Counted from the stretch's first letter, positions 18,172 to 26,784 are shown. The stretch is DNA of 64,000 nt from Bacilli bacterium (GCA_017525855.1 JAFXSE010000026.1:124001-188000), one strand, 5' to 3'. A program made the numbers and translations. The notes: generated by a model from the sequence alone, not told the origin.

Positions 18172-19086
18172 ATGAACGATATTATAAAAGACAAAGAATT
18201 AAAAATAGAAGATATGATTTATGAAATTAGAGGGAAACAAGTTATGTTAGATTCTGATTTGGCTAGACTTTATGAATGTACAAATGGAACTAAAGATATT
18301 AATAAAGCGGTTAATAGAAATATTAATCGTTTCCCAACTGATTTTTATTTTCAATTAACAAGAGAAGAATATGAAAACTTGAAGTTCCAATTTGGAACTT
18401 CAAGTTTAAGTAATCATGGAGGTGTGAGAAAATTACCTTATGTTTTCACGGAGCAAGGCGTTGCTATGCTTGCTACAGTTTTACGAACAAAAGTTGCTTC
18501 TCAAATGAGTATTTCTATTATGCGAGCTTTTGTTACAATACGCAAATTTATATCTACAAATTTGATAGAACAAAAATATATAAATAGTTTAGTATTAGAA
18601 AACCATAGTTTAATAAAACAAAATTCAAAAGATATAGAATTACTTCAAGAATCATTTCAAAAACTAGAATCAAAAAGAAAAGTAAGTGAAATTTATTTTA
18701 ATGGACAAATTTATGATGCATATTCAAAAATACAAGAAATATTTCAAGGTGCTACTAAATCTTTAATAATTATAGATAGTTATGCTGATAATACTATATT
18801 AGATATTATTAAAAGATTAAAAGTTTTAGTTGTTGTTATAACTAAGGAAAATAATCTTTTAACAAAACAAGATATTTCCAAATATGATAAACAATATCAT
18901 AATTTAAAAGTTGTGTTTAATAACTCTTTTCATGATAGATATTTTATAATAGATAACAGTATTATTTATCATTGTGGAGCAAGTGTTAATAGAATAGGCT
19001 ATAAGACATTTTCTATTAATTTAATCAGTGATAAAGAAGTAAGTAATTTACTAATTAGTAATGTTAATAAAGTTATAAACTATTGA
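18172..19086 (+). CDS. ORF6N-domain protein with PLD-like C-terminal region
   Basis: 304 residues. Residues 12-130 match the ORF6N DNA-binding domain of phage and mobile-element proteins: GKQVMLDSDLARLYE, NRFPTDFYFQLTREEYENL, then LPYVFTEQGVAMLATVL. A coiled-coil linker (about 135-185) precedes a C-terminal domain with a single HxxxxxD-type motif (FHDRYFIID), resembling half of a phospholipase-D-like nuclease site. It is probably a former phage regulator or anti-element factor living alone in the chromosome; no phage genes flank it. A 33-bp perfect palindrome lies inside its ORF6N coding region. Confidence 0.75.
   Translation: MNDIIKDKELKIEDMIYEIRGKQVMLDSDLARLYECTNGTKDINKAVNRNINRFPTDFYFQLTREEYENLKFQFGTSSLSNHGGVRKLPYVFTEQGVAMLATVLRTKVASQMSISIMRAFVTIRKFISTNLIEQKYINSLVLENHSLIKQNSKDIELLQESFQKLESKRKVSEIYFNGQIYDAYSKIQEIFQGATKSLIIIDSYADNTILDIIKRLKVLVVVITKENNLLTKQDISKYDKQYHNLKVVFNNSFHDRYFIIDNSIIYHCGASVNRIGYKTFSINLISDKEVSNLLISNVNKVINY
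18375..18407 (+). repeat. 33-bp perfect palindrome within the ORF6N gene
   Basis: 16-base arms 18375-18390 and 18392-18407 are exact reverse complements around a single T. The arms contain TTGAAGTTCCAA and encode LKFQFGTSS. There is no T tract, so it is not a terminator; it could be a protein-binding site, a transposition or recombination target, or a strong RNA hairpin. Confidence 0.9.
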
Positions 19087-19131
19087 TATTAAATAAATAT
19101 TATTTTATTATAAATAATTGAGGGATTTATT

Positions 19132-19869
19132 ATGAATGATTTATATATAGAATGTCTTTGTGGAGTTAGTGGAGATATGTTAGTTGGAAGTCTACTTGAT
19201 TTAGGAGTAAGTGAAGACAAATTACGTAGAGTTTTATCATCTCTTGGTATTGATGATGAATTTAGTATTAAAATTAAAGAAGTAGTTAAAAGTGAAATTA
19301 CTTTTAAAGATTTTGATGTTATATTAAAGTATGATTATAATACTCATCCACATAAAACTAGAAATATTTATGATGTTTATAAAATACTTGATAATCTTGA
19401 GGATGAAAGAGTAAAAGATTTAGCTAAAAAGATATTTATGATACATGCAGTAGCTTTTTCTAAAGCACATAATTGTAAAATAGAAGAAGTTGATTTTCAT
19501 GAAGCAGGAGCAGTAGATTCTATTATTGATATAACATCTGCCTCATTTTGTTTAACAGAGTTAAACTTAGATAAAATTTATGTTTCTAAATTATATGAAG
19601 GATATGGTTTTATACAATGTAGAAAAGGTCTCCTTAGTGTACCAGTACCAGCTGTTAAGAATATTATAAATGATTATAATATACCACTAGTAATAACTGA
19701 TAATGAAGGAGAACAAATTACTCCAACAGGTGCAGCTATTATTGCGGGTATTAAAACAGATAACGATATTTGTAATATGGGAGAAGTTTTAAAGACTGGA
19801 TATGGTTTAGGAAAAAGATATCCAGATAGATTAAGTTTTGTAAAAACTATGTTACTAAAAAAGAATTAG
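19132..19869 (+). CDS. LarC N-terminal-domain protein (nickel-pincer cofactor family), LarC1 only
   Basis: 245 residues. The N terminus LYIECLCGVSGDMLVGSLLDLG is the LarC family start, followed by HxHxxRN-like THPHKTRNIYDVYKIL, FHEAGAVDSIIDI and TPTGAAIIAGI. LarC is a CTP-dependent nickel insertase that finishes the nickel-pincer nucleotide used by lactate racemase-type enzymes. Usual LarC is about 400 residues, sometimes split by a programmed frameshift into LarC1 and LarC2. Here only the LarC1 part exists, and the 47 bases before the next gene leave no room for LarC2. No larB, larE or larA is in the window, so nickel-pincer function is uncertain. Confidence 0.75.
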   Translation: MNDLYIECLCGVSGDMLVGSLLDLGVSEDKLRRVLSSLGIDDEFSIKIKEVVKSEITFKDFDVILKYDYNTHPHKTRNIYDVYKILDNLEDERVKDLAKKIFMIHAVAFSKAHNCKIEEVDFHEAGAVDSIIDITSASFCLTELNLDKIYVSKLYEGYGFIQCRKGLLSVPVPAVKNIINDYNIPLVITDNEGEQITPTGAAIIAGIKTDNDICNMGEVLKTGYGLGKRYPDRLSFVKTMLLKKN

Positions 19870-19916
19870 AATAATATTTAGTGATATGTTAATATTAATA
19901 TAGATAAGGAGTAATT

Positions 19917-20804
19917 ATGGAAAAAGAGAAAGTATATTATACAAAAGAAATAACACCAGAATCATTAATTAGAATATATGAAAAACTAGGAGTAGAGTTA
20001 ACTGGTAAAGTTGGTGTTAAAGTATCAACCGGAGAAAGAGGATCAAAAGGTTATTTGAAGGCTGATTTAATAGGACCTTTAGTAAAGAAATTAAATGGAA
20101 CTATTATTGAATGTAATACTGCATATCCTGGGGCTAGAAATACTAAAGAAGAACATTTAGAAGTTGCTCGTGAACATGGTTTTACATCATTTGCTGATGT
20201 TGATATTATGGATGGAGATAATGAATTTAAAATCCCTGTTAGAAATGGTAAACACTTAAAATATGATATTGTAGGTGAAAACTTTAAAAATTATGATTCA
20301 ATAATAAACCTTGCTCACGGGAAAGGACATGCTATGGGAGGATTTGGAGCTAATCTTAAAAATCAATCTATTGGTATAGCCTCTCGTAATGGTAAAGCAT
20401 ATATTCATTCATGTGGTCAAACTGAAGATCCAGATCAATGTTGGAGTGTAGAATATGAACAAAAAGATTTTATTGAATCTATGGCAGAAGCAGCTAAAGC
20501 TGTATCTGATTATTTAAAAGAAAATAATAAAAAAATAGTATACATTACAGTTATGAATGCTATTTCTGTTGATTGTGATTGTGATAGTCATCAAGGAGAT
20601 CCAGTAATGAATGATTTAGGTATACTAGCAAGCTTAGATCCAGTAGCAAACGATCAAGCATTTATTGATATGTTGTGGAATAGTACTGATCCTGGACATA
20701 CTAAAATGATGGAACGTGTTGATAGACAACAGGGAAGACATATTACAGAATATGCTGAAAGTATTGGATTAGGTTCAACCAACTATGAACTTATAGAAAT
20801 ATAA
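19917..20804 (+). CDS. DUF362 domain protein
   Basis: 295 residues. GVKVSTGERGSKGYLKADLIGPLV, INLAHGKGHAMGGFGANLKNQSIG and the Cys-rich SVDCDCDSHQGDPVMNDLGILAS match DUF362 proteins, which often carry a ferredoxin domain; here no 4Fe-4S CxxCxxCxxxC motif is present. The D-C-D-C-D-S-H cluster suggests metal binding. The catalytic role is unknown. It follows the LarC1-like gene after 47 bases with its own RBS (AAGGAG), so the pair is probably one operon, compatible with a metal- or cofactor-related task. It converges on arginase through a shared bidirectional terminator. Confidence 0.75.
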   Translation: MEKEKVYYTKEITPESLIRIYEKLGVELTGKVGVKVSTGERGSKGYLKADLIGPLVKKLNGTIIECNTAYPGARNTKEEHLEVAREHGFTSFADVDIMDGDNEFKIPVRNGKHLKYDIVGENFKNYDSIINLAHGKGHAMGGFGANLKNQSIGIASRNGKAYIHSCGQTEDPDQCWSVEYEQKDFIESMAEAAKAVSDYLKENNKKIVYITVMNAISVDCDCDSHQGDPVMNDLGILASLDPVANDQAFIDMLWNSTDPGHTKMMERVDRQQGRHITEYAESIGLGSTNYELIEI

Positions 20805-20840
20805 AAAATATTAAGCCATTATTTGACTTAATATTTTTTT
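20803..20840. terminator. Bidirectional terminator between the DUF362 gene and arginase
   Basis: 13-bp stem 20803-20815 / 20827-20839, 11-nt loop; A-rich on one side and T-rich on the other, so it works for both strands. Both neighbouring stop codons fall inside it. Confidence 0.85.
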
Positions 20841-21736
20841 TGATTAAATACACCTTTTTCTTTTTCTACTACTTGTACGACTCTAGCAAGCATATTTAAA
20901 GCAATTTGCTCTGTTTTTCTATTTTCATCTCTTAATGGATTAAACTCTACAATATCCATTGATGATACTTGATTTATTCTTTTCATTACTTCTTCTAAAA
21001 CTTCCATTGCCTCTTTTTCATTTATACCATCCACCTCAGGTACTGATACACCAGGAGCAACATCAGGATCAATTACATCTATATCATAACTTACATGAAC
21101 AGTTTTATTTCTCTCTAGGGCAATATTAAATGCTTCTTCCATAACAGTTTTAATACCTTTTGTTCTTAAGTCTTCAGTAGAATAAATAGTAACACCAGCA
21201 TACTTTAAATTATCTTTTTCCCAAGGATCAATACTTCTTGCTCCAACTATTACTGTTTTTCTAGGATCAATAGTTTGTCCATCGAAGAAAGTTCTTAATT
21301 CTTCACATTTCCAACCAGTAATTGCGGCACAAGGTAGACCATGAATATTTCCGGTTACAGTAGTTTCAAATGTATTATAGTCAGTATGAGCATCTATCCA
21401 AATAAGACCAACTTTTCCATCATTAACCTTACTATCAGCTAAACTGCTAGATATAGCTACTGAATGATCTCCTCCTAAAGTAATTGGAAATAATTTTTCC
21501 TTTAATTTTTTTAGTTCTATTTTATATAAAGCTGTATTAAACTTTTCAAGCTCTACATTGTTTTTCTTTTTATCAGATAGATTGCGACTTTTTACAATTG
21601 CCTCATCTTGCATTAAGTTAATCATTTCACCATGATAAAAACTTTTCATGTCATTCATTAATTGAAGTGGTCCAAGGTGAGCACCATCAATATGAACACC
21701 TAAATCACTTCCTGCACCAATTATTACAGTTTTCAT
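20828..21736 (-). CDS. rocF: Arginase
   Basis: 302 residues, the usual length. The ureohydrolase manganese ligands are all visible: GGDHS, DAHTDYN, the SYDIDVIDP motif and an EFNP segment near the C terminus. The protein hydrolyses arginine to ornithine and urea; agmatinase or formiminoglutamase cannot be fully excluded, but the N terminus (IIGAGSDLGVHIDGAHLGP) and the VSVPEVDG segment fit arginase. RBS GGTGATT and a promoter lie upstream on the minus strand. It is transcribed alone and opposite to both neighbours. Confidence 0.88.
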   Translation of the reverse strand: MKTVIIGAGSDLGVHIDGAHLGPLQLMNDMKSFYHGEMINLMQDEAIVKSRNLSDKKKNNVELEKFNTALYKIELKKLKEKLFPITLGGDHSVAISSSLADSKVNDGKVGLIWIDAHTDYNTFETTVTGNIHGLPCAAITGWKCEELRTFFDGQTIDPRKTVIVGARSIDPWEKDNLKYAGVTIYSTEDLRTKGIKTVMEEAFNIALERNKTVHVSYDIDVIDPDVAPGVSVPEVDGINEKEAMEVLEEVMKRINQVSSMDIVEFNPLRDENRKTEQIALNMLARVVQVVEKEKGVFNQKKY

Positions 21737-21751
21737 TTAATCACCACTATT

Positions 21752-21780
21752 ATTCTATATGAAAAAGATTTCATATTCAA
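21752..21780 (-). promoter_or_regulatory. Promoter of the arginase gene (minus strand)
   Basis: Read on the minus strand: TTGAAT (21775-21780), 17-bp spacer, TAGAAT (21752-21757). The spacer contains an ATGAAA...TTTCAT inverted repeat that could be an operator. Confidence 0.65.
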
Positions 21781-21874
21781 TACTTTTTCCCATTTATGAC
21801 ATTTTATTGACAATCTATTTTATTTTAACCTGATTTTGTGATATTATGTAATTATAGATGAAAGGAATATAAAA

Positions 21875-23320
21875 ATGAAGAAGTTATGTGAATTATATAA
21901 TATCGATAGTGATGTAGAAATAGACGGAATTTCCATAAATTCAAAACAAATAAAACCAGGGGATATCTTTGTATGTACGATGGGCGTTAAGGCTGATCGA
22001 CATGATTTTATAGATGAAGCTATAAAAAATGGATGTAGTGCAGTTGTTGTTAGTCGTGATGTAGGAGAAAAAAGTGTACCTATTATTAAAGTAGAAAATA
22101 CTAATGATGAATTACCTAAATTATGCCAAAAGTTTTATGATTATCCTAATCAAAAGCTTACTATGATTGGAGTTACAGGAACTGATGGAAAAACAACAAC
22201 AACAACAGTTATTCAGGCTTTGATAGGGAAGAATAATTGTGGTTATGTTGGTACTAATGGGTATAGTTATAATGATATTAAAGGTGATACTGAAAACTCG
22301 ACTCCTGATAGTCATAACCTATATAAGTATTTCAATATGTTTGTAGAAGGCAATTGTAAATATTGTGCGATGGAAGCAACAAGTGAAGCATTCTTTAGAA
22401 AAAGATTAGAAGGTTTAGAGTATGATATTTCAGGAATTACCAATATAACACGTGAGCATTTAAATATTCATGGTAGTTTTGAAAACTATGTTGAATGTAA
22501 ATGTGAACTATTTAGAAGAACAAAAAAAGAAGGTTATTGTGTTTTAAATAAAGATGATTTATTATTTGAAAAATGTATGGAGTCTTGTCGTGGACAAGTA
22601 GTTACATATGGAAAAGAAGAGGACAATGATTTACAAATAGTTAAGTATCAAGTATATCCAACTCATACTGATATTACTTATAAATATGACGGAAAAACTT
22701 ATGATATAAAGAGCCCTCTTCTAGGCGACTTCAATGTTTATAATTTAGCTTGCGCTCTTCTTATTTGTCTAAAATTAGGCTTTAAATGGGATGAATTAGT
22801 TAAGAACCTTAAAGATATTTATGTCGATGGACGTCTTGAAATGCTAGATACTAATACACCATATTATGTTATGGTAGATTATGCTCATACTCCTAATGGT
22901 ATTAGAAATCTATTAAATTTTGTTCATACTTTGGATATTAATAGATCAATTGTTGTCATTGGTTCAGCAGGTGAAAGGGATTATTTAAAAAGACCTATTA
23001 TGGGAGAGACTGTTTTAAACAATGCAAGCTATGCGATATTCTGTTATGAAGACCCAAGAAGTGAAGATCCAAAAGATATAATTGATCAATTGATTTCTAC
23101 TGCAAAAAATACACATGACAATTATGAAATAGTAGTTGACAGAAGAGAAGCTATTCAAAGAGCAATCGATCTTGCTAAAGATAAAGATATCGTATTAATA
23201 TTAGGTAAAGGAAATGAAACATATCAAAAACTAAAAGATAAAGTAATTTATTTTAATGATGTAGAAGAAGCTTATAAAGCAGTAGAAAATAGAAAAAACC
23301 GTGAAAAAGTTGAAGTATAA
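21875..23320 (+). CDS. murE: UDP-N-acetylmuramoyl-tripeptide synthetase (Mur ligase)
   Basis: 481 residues. Mur ligase landmarks: N-terminal DSRxxxPGDIF-like segment (INSKQIKPGDIFVCTMG), ATP loop GVTGTDGKTTTT, NITREHLNIHGSFENY with the catalytic region, and DYAHTPNGI. It adds the third residue of the stem peptide in the cytoplasm. The specificity loop reads EDPR (392-395) where meso-diaminopimelate enzymes have DNPR; Arg395 and the later Glu448 (GKGNETYQ) are kept, which favours meso-DAP, while the Asn to Asp change leaves doubt. It lies outside the mraZ cluster. RBS AAAGGA; it is followed after 27 bases by a muramidase gene, so wall synthesis and wall cutting may be co-transcribed. Confidence 0.92.
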   Translation: MKKLCELYNIDSDVEIDGISINSKQIKPGDIFVCTMGVKADRHDFIDEAIKNGCSAVVVSRDVGEKSVPIIKVENTNDELPKLCQKFYDYPNQKLTMIGVTGTDGKTTTTTVIQALIGKNNCGYVGTNGYSYNDIKGDTENSTPDSHNLYKYFNMFVEGNCKYCAMEATSEAFFRKRLEGLEYDISGITNITREHLNIHGSFENYVECKCELFRRTKKEGYCVLNKDDLLFEKCMESCRGQVVTYGKEEDNDLQIVKYQVYPTHTDITYKYDGKTYDIKSPLLGDFNVYNLACALLICLKLGFKWDELVKNLKDIYVDGRLEMLDTNTPYYVMVDYAHTPNGIRNLLNFVHTLDINRSIVVIGSAGERDYLKRPIMGETVLNNASYAIFCYEDPRSEDPKDIIDQLISTAKNTHDNYEIVVDRREAIQRAIDLAKDKDIVLILGKGNETYQKLKDKVIYFNDVEEAYKAVENRKNREKVEV

Positions 23321-23347
23321 ATATTGTAAAGAAAAAGAGGTGTTAAA

Positions 23348-24550
23348 ATGAAAAAGAAAGATATAATTACAATAATAATCTTTCTTTTTTTTATATTTTT
23401 GATTTTTATTGGATATAGATTATATAAAAATTATCAAGTAAAGAATGCTGTAAAAATTGTTGAATTAAATTCTAAAGAAGTAGAAGTTTATTCTGATATA
23501 ACGCTAAAAGATATAATAAAAAGAATCAATGGAAAGTTAATTACAAATCCTAAAATAGATACAACTAAATTAGGTAAAAAGAAAATAGAATTTGAATATA
23601 TGACTGATAAAAATATAAAAGTACCATACACAGCTGAAATAACAGTAGTAGATAAAACACCACCTTTAATACCAAATATAAAGAAAAAAACTATATATAA
23701 AGGTGATGGTACTTTTTCTAAAAATTTATTTTGTGGAGATAATTATGATGATAAACCTAAATGTAGTATTGAAGGTGATTATGATATAAATACCCCTGGT
23801 GAATATCAATTAACATATAAAGCAGAGGATTCTTCATCTAATGTTTCAGAAAGTAATTTTACTTTATCAGTTATAGAACCTCCAAAAGAAGATGAAAAAG
23901 ATAAAACAGATTTTTTTGATGTCAATGCTTTTGATTATATAGTATCAAAATATAAAACTACAAATAATAAAATAGGTATAGATGTATCCAGTTTTCAAGG
24001 TAATATAGATTTTGAAAAAGTAAAAAATGCAGGTGTGGAATTTGTCTATATCAGAGTAGGAAGAGGAGGGGGAATAAATAAAAATCCAGTGATTGATTCT
24101 AAATTTGAAACAAATATCAAAGGGTTTAATAAAGTAGGAATACCAGTTGGTATATATTTCTACTCATATGCTGTAAACAAAGAAAGTGCTATTAAAGATG
24201 CAAAATGGGTCATAAAAAAAATAAAAAAACATAAAGTAGACTTAGAAGTAGCTTATGACTTTGAAGATTGGAAAGATTTTAAAGAATATAATATGAGTTT
24301 TTACCACTTATCTGAAGTAGCTAATAAGTTTAATGAAACAATCGAAAAAGCAGGCTATAGACCTATGTTGTATAGCTCTAAGTATTATTTAGAAAACGTT
24401 TGGTTTAAATCTAAATATCCAGTTTGGCTTTCACACTATACAAATAAAACAGATTATCAAGGAAAGTTTAAAGTATGGCAAATGTGTGAAAATGGTATGG
24501 TTAATGGAATTTATGATAGCTTAGTAGATATAAATATAATGTATGACTGA
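23348..24550 (+). CDS. Membrane-anchored GH25 muramidase (lysozyme)
   Basis: 400 residues. Residues 7-26 are a signal anchor. Two Ig-like segments follow (about 35-100 and 105-180, the second ending in DSSSNVSESNFTLSV). The C-terminal 200 residues are a GH25 domain: IGIDVSSFQGNIDFEKV, GIYFYSYA, catalytic acidic pair in VAYDFEDW, and the closing WQMCENG...DINIMYD. It cleaves the MurNAc-GlcNAc bond and sits outside the membrane, so it is a cell-wall remodelling enzyme and not a phage lysin. No secreted export signal peptidase site is evident. RBS AGAGGTG. Its TGA stop abuts the stop of the convergent S4 gene with no gap and no clear terminator. Confidence 0.88.
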   Translation: MKKKDIITIIIFLFFIFLIFIGYRLYKNYQVKNAVKIVELNSKEVEVYSDITLKDIIKRINGKLITNPKIDTTKLGKKKIEFEYMTDKNIKVPYTAEITVVDKTPPLIPNIKKKTIYKGDGTFSKNLFCGDNYDDKPKCSIEGDYDINTPGEYQLTYKAEDSSSNVSESNFTLSVIEPPKEDEKDKTDFFDVNAFDYIVSKYKTTNNKIGIDVSSFQGNIDFEKVKNAGVEFVYIRVGRGGGINKNPVIDSKFETNIKGFNKVGIPVGIYFYSYAVNKESAIKDAKWVIKKIKKHKVDLEVAYDFEDWKDFKEYNMSFYHLSEVANKFNETIEKAGYRPMLYSSKYYLENVWFKSKYPVWLSHYTNKTDYQGKFKVWQMCENGMVNGIYDSLVDINIMYD

Positions 24551-25231
24551 TTACAAATATTTTAATACTTGGATAATTACATGATTACTTTTAGTATTTT
24601 TAATAATTCCACCATATTTAAACTTACCAACTCTTTTAATGCTAAAAACATCATTTGTCTTTAATTTATAGGAAGAATTTTTTAAGAAATCATAGTTTAA
24701 GATGATTTCTTTTTTTCTTATCATAGAATCAATACTTTTCCTTGAAATATGACAAATACTAGATATTACAGTATCTATTCTACTGCTTGATACTATTAGT
24801 TCAATACTTTCGTATCTTCTTTCAAAGCTTTCCAACAAACTTAAGTCATGTTGTATTAATTCAATATGAGAATTTTTAATCATAACAAAATTTGCTTCAA
24901 AATAATTTCTAATACTTTCAAGTATATATACATAGTAATGATCATCAATTATTACAATATCCCCGAAAAAACCAGGTGTAATGTTTAATGAAAACAAACT
25001 ACCTAAAATATCTTGATGGCGAACCTCAATACCAATTTTTATTTCATATAGAATAACATCTGGCTTTCTCTTTTTATATATAATTGCTTTTTCACTATCT
25101 TTATATGGATAAAAAAATTGATATTCTTCTTTTTTTAGTTTTGAAATTACTTTCATAACTTCATTAGGATCTAGAAAAAAAGTATGATTGTTATTTTTTA
25201 ATCTTGTTAAATTATTCTCAATAAAGTACAT
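24551..25231 (-). CDS. S4-domain RNA-binding protein, YlmH-like
   Basis: 226 residues. The C terminus (about 150-215: SSSRIDTVISSICHISRKSIDSMIRKKEI) is an S4 RNA-binding domain. The N-terminal two thirds (FFLDPNEVMKVI, ...YPGFFGDI-like TPGFFGDIVI, QHDL) match YlmH, which in Firmicutes lies in the division cluster and acts in ribosome rescue/quality control. Here it is separated from ftsZ/sepF genes and is encoded alone on the minus strand. Its stop abuts that of the GH25 gene. Start ATG at 25231 has GAGGGA upstream and a TATAAT-like -10 further up, without a clear -35. Confidence 0.8.
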   Translation of the reverse strand: MYFIENNLTRLKNNNHTFFLDPNEVMKVISKLKKEEYQFFYPYKDSEKAIIYKKRKPDVILYEIKIGIEVRHQDILGSLFSLNITPGFFGDIVIIDDHYYVYILESIRNYFEANFVMIKNSHIELIQHDLSLLESFERRYESIELIVSSSRIDTVISSICHISRKSIDSMIRKKEIILNYDFLKNSSYKLKTNDVFSIKRVGKFKYGGIIKNTKSNHVIIQVLKYL

Positions 25232-25315
25232 AATATCCCTCTTTTTAAATATTATAACAAATTATTATCTTGATAAACATATTTGATAGTGTTAACATTG
25301 AAATAGGTGATACAA

Positions 25316-25795
25316 ATGACATCATTATATGCTTTTAAAAGTAATGTAAAAAAATATCTATTTAAAAATCAAGAGTTAGAATGCGTTATGGCATATTTTA
25401 ATGCCTTTTTAAGTATTGAAGATATTGGTAAGTTATTTGGACAAAACAAAGATAATTTAACAGAACAAATTAAAACGTTTTATAATATTATGCTAAATGA
25501 AAATGAAGTTCACTATACTTTTATCGATTGGGAAAATAATCAAACTGAATATTATAATTTAGATGTAATATATTTATTAAATGAAAAGAATCATCAAGAA
25601 AATGTAGTAAAATTTCTTTTATGGGCAAATAGAAAATTGAAATCTTATCTTATAAAGCAAGAATATAATCAAAGTAGAATGGCACTTCGAAATGTTAGTG
25701 ATGAAATTGATTTAAGATTACCAAAATACAAAAAGGAACCAAAAAGTGCTACATCTAATTATCTTGTTTATGCTAAAGAAAAATATAAAAAATAA
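25316..25795 (+). CDS. RhuM-like protein (divergent)
   Basis: 159 residues. The order LSIEDIGKLFGQNKDNLTEQIKTFY, YYNLDVIYLLN and FLLWANRKLKSYLIK follows the RhuM/Fic-associated pattern (WLTxxxIAxLF...YYNLDxIxxxGYRV...FRxWAxxxLKxYLxKG). These parts are a winged-helix-like DNA-binding region in an otherwise uncharacterised family found in pathogenicity islands and mobile DNA. The match is by motif order and is distant; the V-G-Y-R-V segment is not conserved. ATG 25316 is chosen (AGGTGAT just upstream) over GTG 25307, which lies inside that RBS. It precedes the tRNA-Gln promoter. Confidence 0.5.
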   Translation: MTSLYAFKSNVKKYLFKNQELECVMAYFNAFLSIEDIGKLFGQNKDNLTEQIKTFYNIMLNENEVHYTFIDWENNQTEYYNLDVIYLLNEKNHQENVVKFLLWANRKLKSYLIKQEYNQSRMALRNVSDEIDLRLPKYKKEPKSATSNYLVYAKEKYKK

Positions 25796-25804
25796 TCAAA
25801 GTAC

Positions 25805-25833
25805 TTGTAATAAACTGATTTTTAGTTTAATAT
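25805..25833 (+). promoter_or_regulatory. Promoter of tRNA-Gln
   Basis: TTGTAA at 25805-25810, 17-bp spacer, TAATAT at 25828-25833, ending 12 bases before the tRNA. Confidence 0.5.
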
Positions 25834-25845
25834 AAGTATTGAGAT

Positions 25846-25920
25846 TGCCCCATAGCCAAGTGGTAAGGCAGTGCGCTCTGACCGCATTATGCGTTAGTTC
25901 GAATCTAACTGGGGCAGCCA
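25846..25920 (+). tRNA. tRNA-Gln (anticodon CTG)
   Basis: Full cloverleaf: acceptor TGCCCCA / TGGGGCA, D arm GCC/GGC, anticodon stem GTGCG/CGCAT with loop CTCTGAC (25876-25882, anticodon CTG at 25878-25880), T arm GTTAG-TTCGAAT-CTAAC, discriminator G and encoded CCA. The weak U1-A72 pair and G73 are typical glutamine identity elements. Confidence 0.95.
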
Positions 25921-25929
25921 TATTGATAT

Positions 25930-25953
25930 AACAGAGATTATCTGTTTTTATTT
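25930..25953 (+). terminator. Short terminator after tRNA-Gln
   Basis: AACAGA (25930-25935) pairs with TCTGTT (25941-25946), followed by a T-rich tail. Confidence 0.6.
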
Positions 25954-25965
25954 TAAGGAGATTTT

Positions 25966-26718
25966 ATGTATTGTAGTGAATGTGGGGCAAAAAAAGAAAA
26001 GGGTGTATGTCCAAATTGTCATGAAATAAGACAAAATAATAATATTAATGAAAAAGTTATAATCAAGCGTGATGAATCATTAGGAATAACATCATTAATA
26101 ATTGGTATTATTGCTATTTTATTAGCTATAATTATTAATGTACTAGTTTTACCGCTAGCAATATTAGGATTAATACTTGGTATTATTAATAGAGTAACAA
26201 CAGGTAAAAAAATTTCAGGTATTGTATTAAATGCTGTTGCAATTGTACTTTCATTTGTCGTTTTAGCAACAATAATATTCTTAATTGCATCTTCTGATAA
26301 AACATATGACTTCTTAAATAGATTATATAATGAACTTAAGTATTCAACAGAAGAAAACTATGTTAGTGGAAAATATAGTTGCAAAAGCTTTGATGGATCG
26401 GTTTCAAATAATGATTATATTGTTACAATGCAATTAAATAAGGATAAAACATTCCTTTGGGCAAAGTATGGTGAAGAAGCTAATAATTATGTAAAAGGTG
26501 ATTATACATTTAAAGATTTAAAAAAGACAAATCCAAGTGGTGATTATAAGTATTTTGATATTAATTTAGATGGTAGCCAGTTTGTAAAAGAAGGAACAAC
26601 TCAAGATGAGCCATACCAATCTAATTATGAATTTGGTCTTACAGAAAAAAATGCTAAGAAACAAGGAATATTAATGAATAAAGCAACCTACAATATGTAT
26701 TACTGCTACGAGGATTAA
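25966..26718 (+). CDS. Zinc-ribbon membrane protein with DUF4190-like region
   Basis: 250 residues. The N terminus MYCSECGAKKEKGVCPNCHE is a CxxC...CxxC zinc ribbon. Residues 40-115 hold two long hydrophobic segments, rich in Ile, Leu and Gly with GIIxxxLAI patterns, like DUF4190 membrane proteins. The C-terminal 130 residues are a polar beta-rich domain with lipocalin-like spacing (SGKYSCKSFDG... DYTFKDLKKT), presumably outside the membrane. Function unknown. RBS AAGGAG precedes the ATG; it is monocistronic between two terminators. Confidence 0.65.
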   Translation: MYCSECGAKKEKGVCPNCHEIRQNNNINEKVIIKRDESLGITSLIIGIIAILLAIIINVLVLPLAILGLILGIINRVTTGKKISGIVLNAVAIVLSFVVLATIIFLIASSDKTYDFLNRLYNELKYSTEENYVSGKYSCKSFDGSVSNNDYIVTMQLNKDKTFLWAKYGEEANNYVKGDYTFKDLKKTNPSGDYKYFDINLDGSQFVKEGTTQDEPYQSNYEFGLTEKNAKKQGILMNKATYNMYYCYED

Positions 26719-26744
26719 AAACAATCTTATGATTGTTTTTATAT
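26717..26744 (+). terminator. Terminator after the zinc-ribbon membrane protein gene
   Basis: 9-bp stem 26718-26726 / 26731-26739 with a TTAT loop and trailing T residues. Confidence 0.8.
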
Positions 26745-26784
26745 ACAATTATTTTATAATATTAAAAAATTTTGAGGTGGTATT

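Noticed and set aside
18172..19086. Prophage remnant around the ORF6N gene
   Set aside because: Neighbours are a histidine kinase and a LarC-like gene; no integrase, capsid, repressor or att-like direct repeats were seen.
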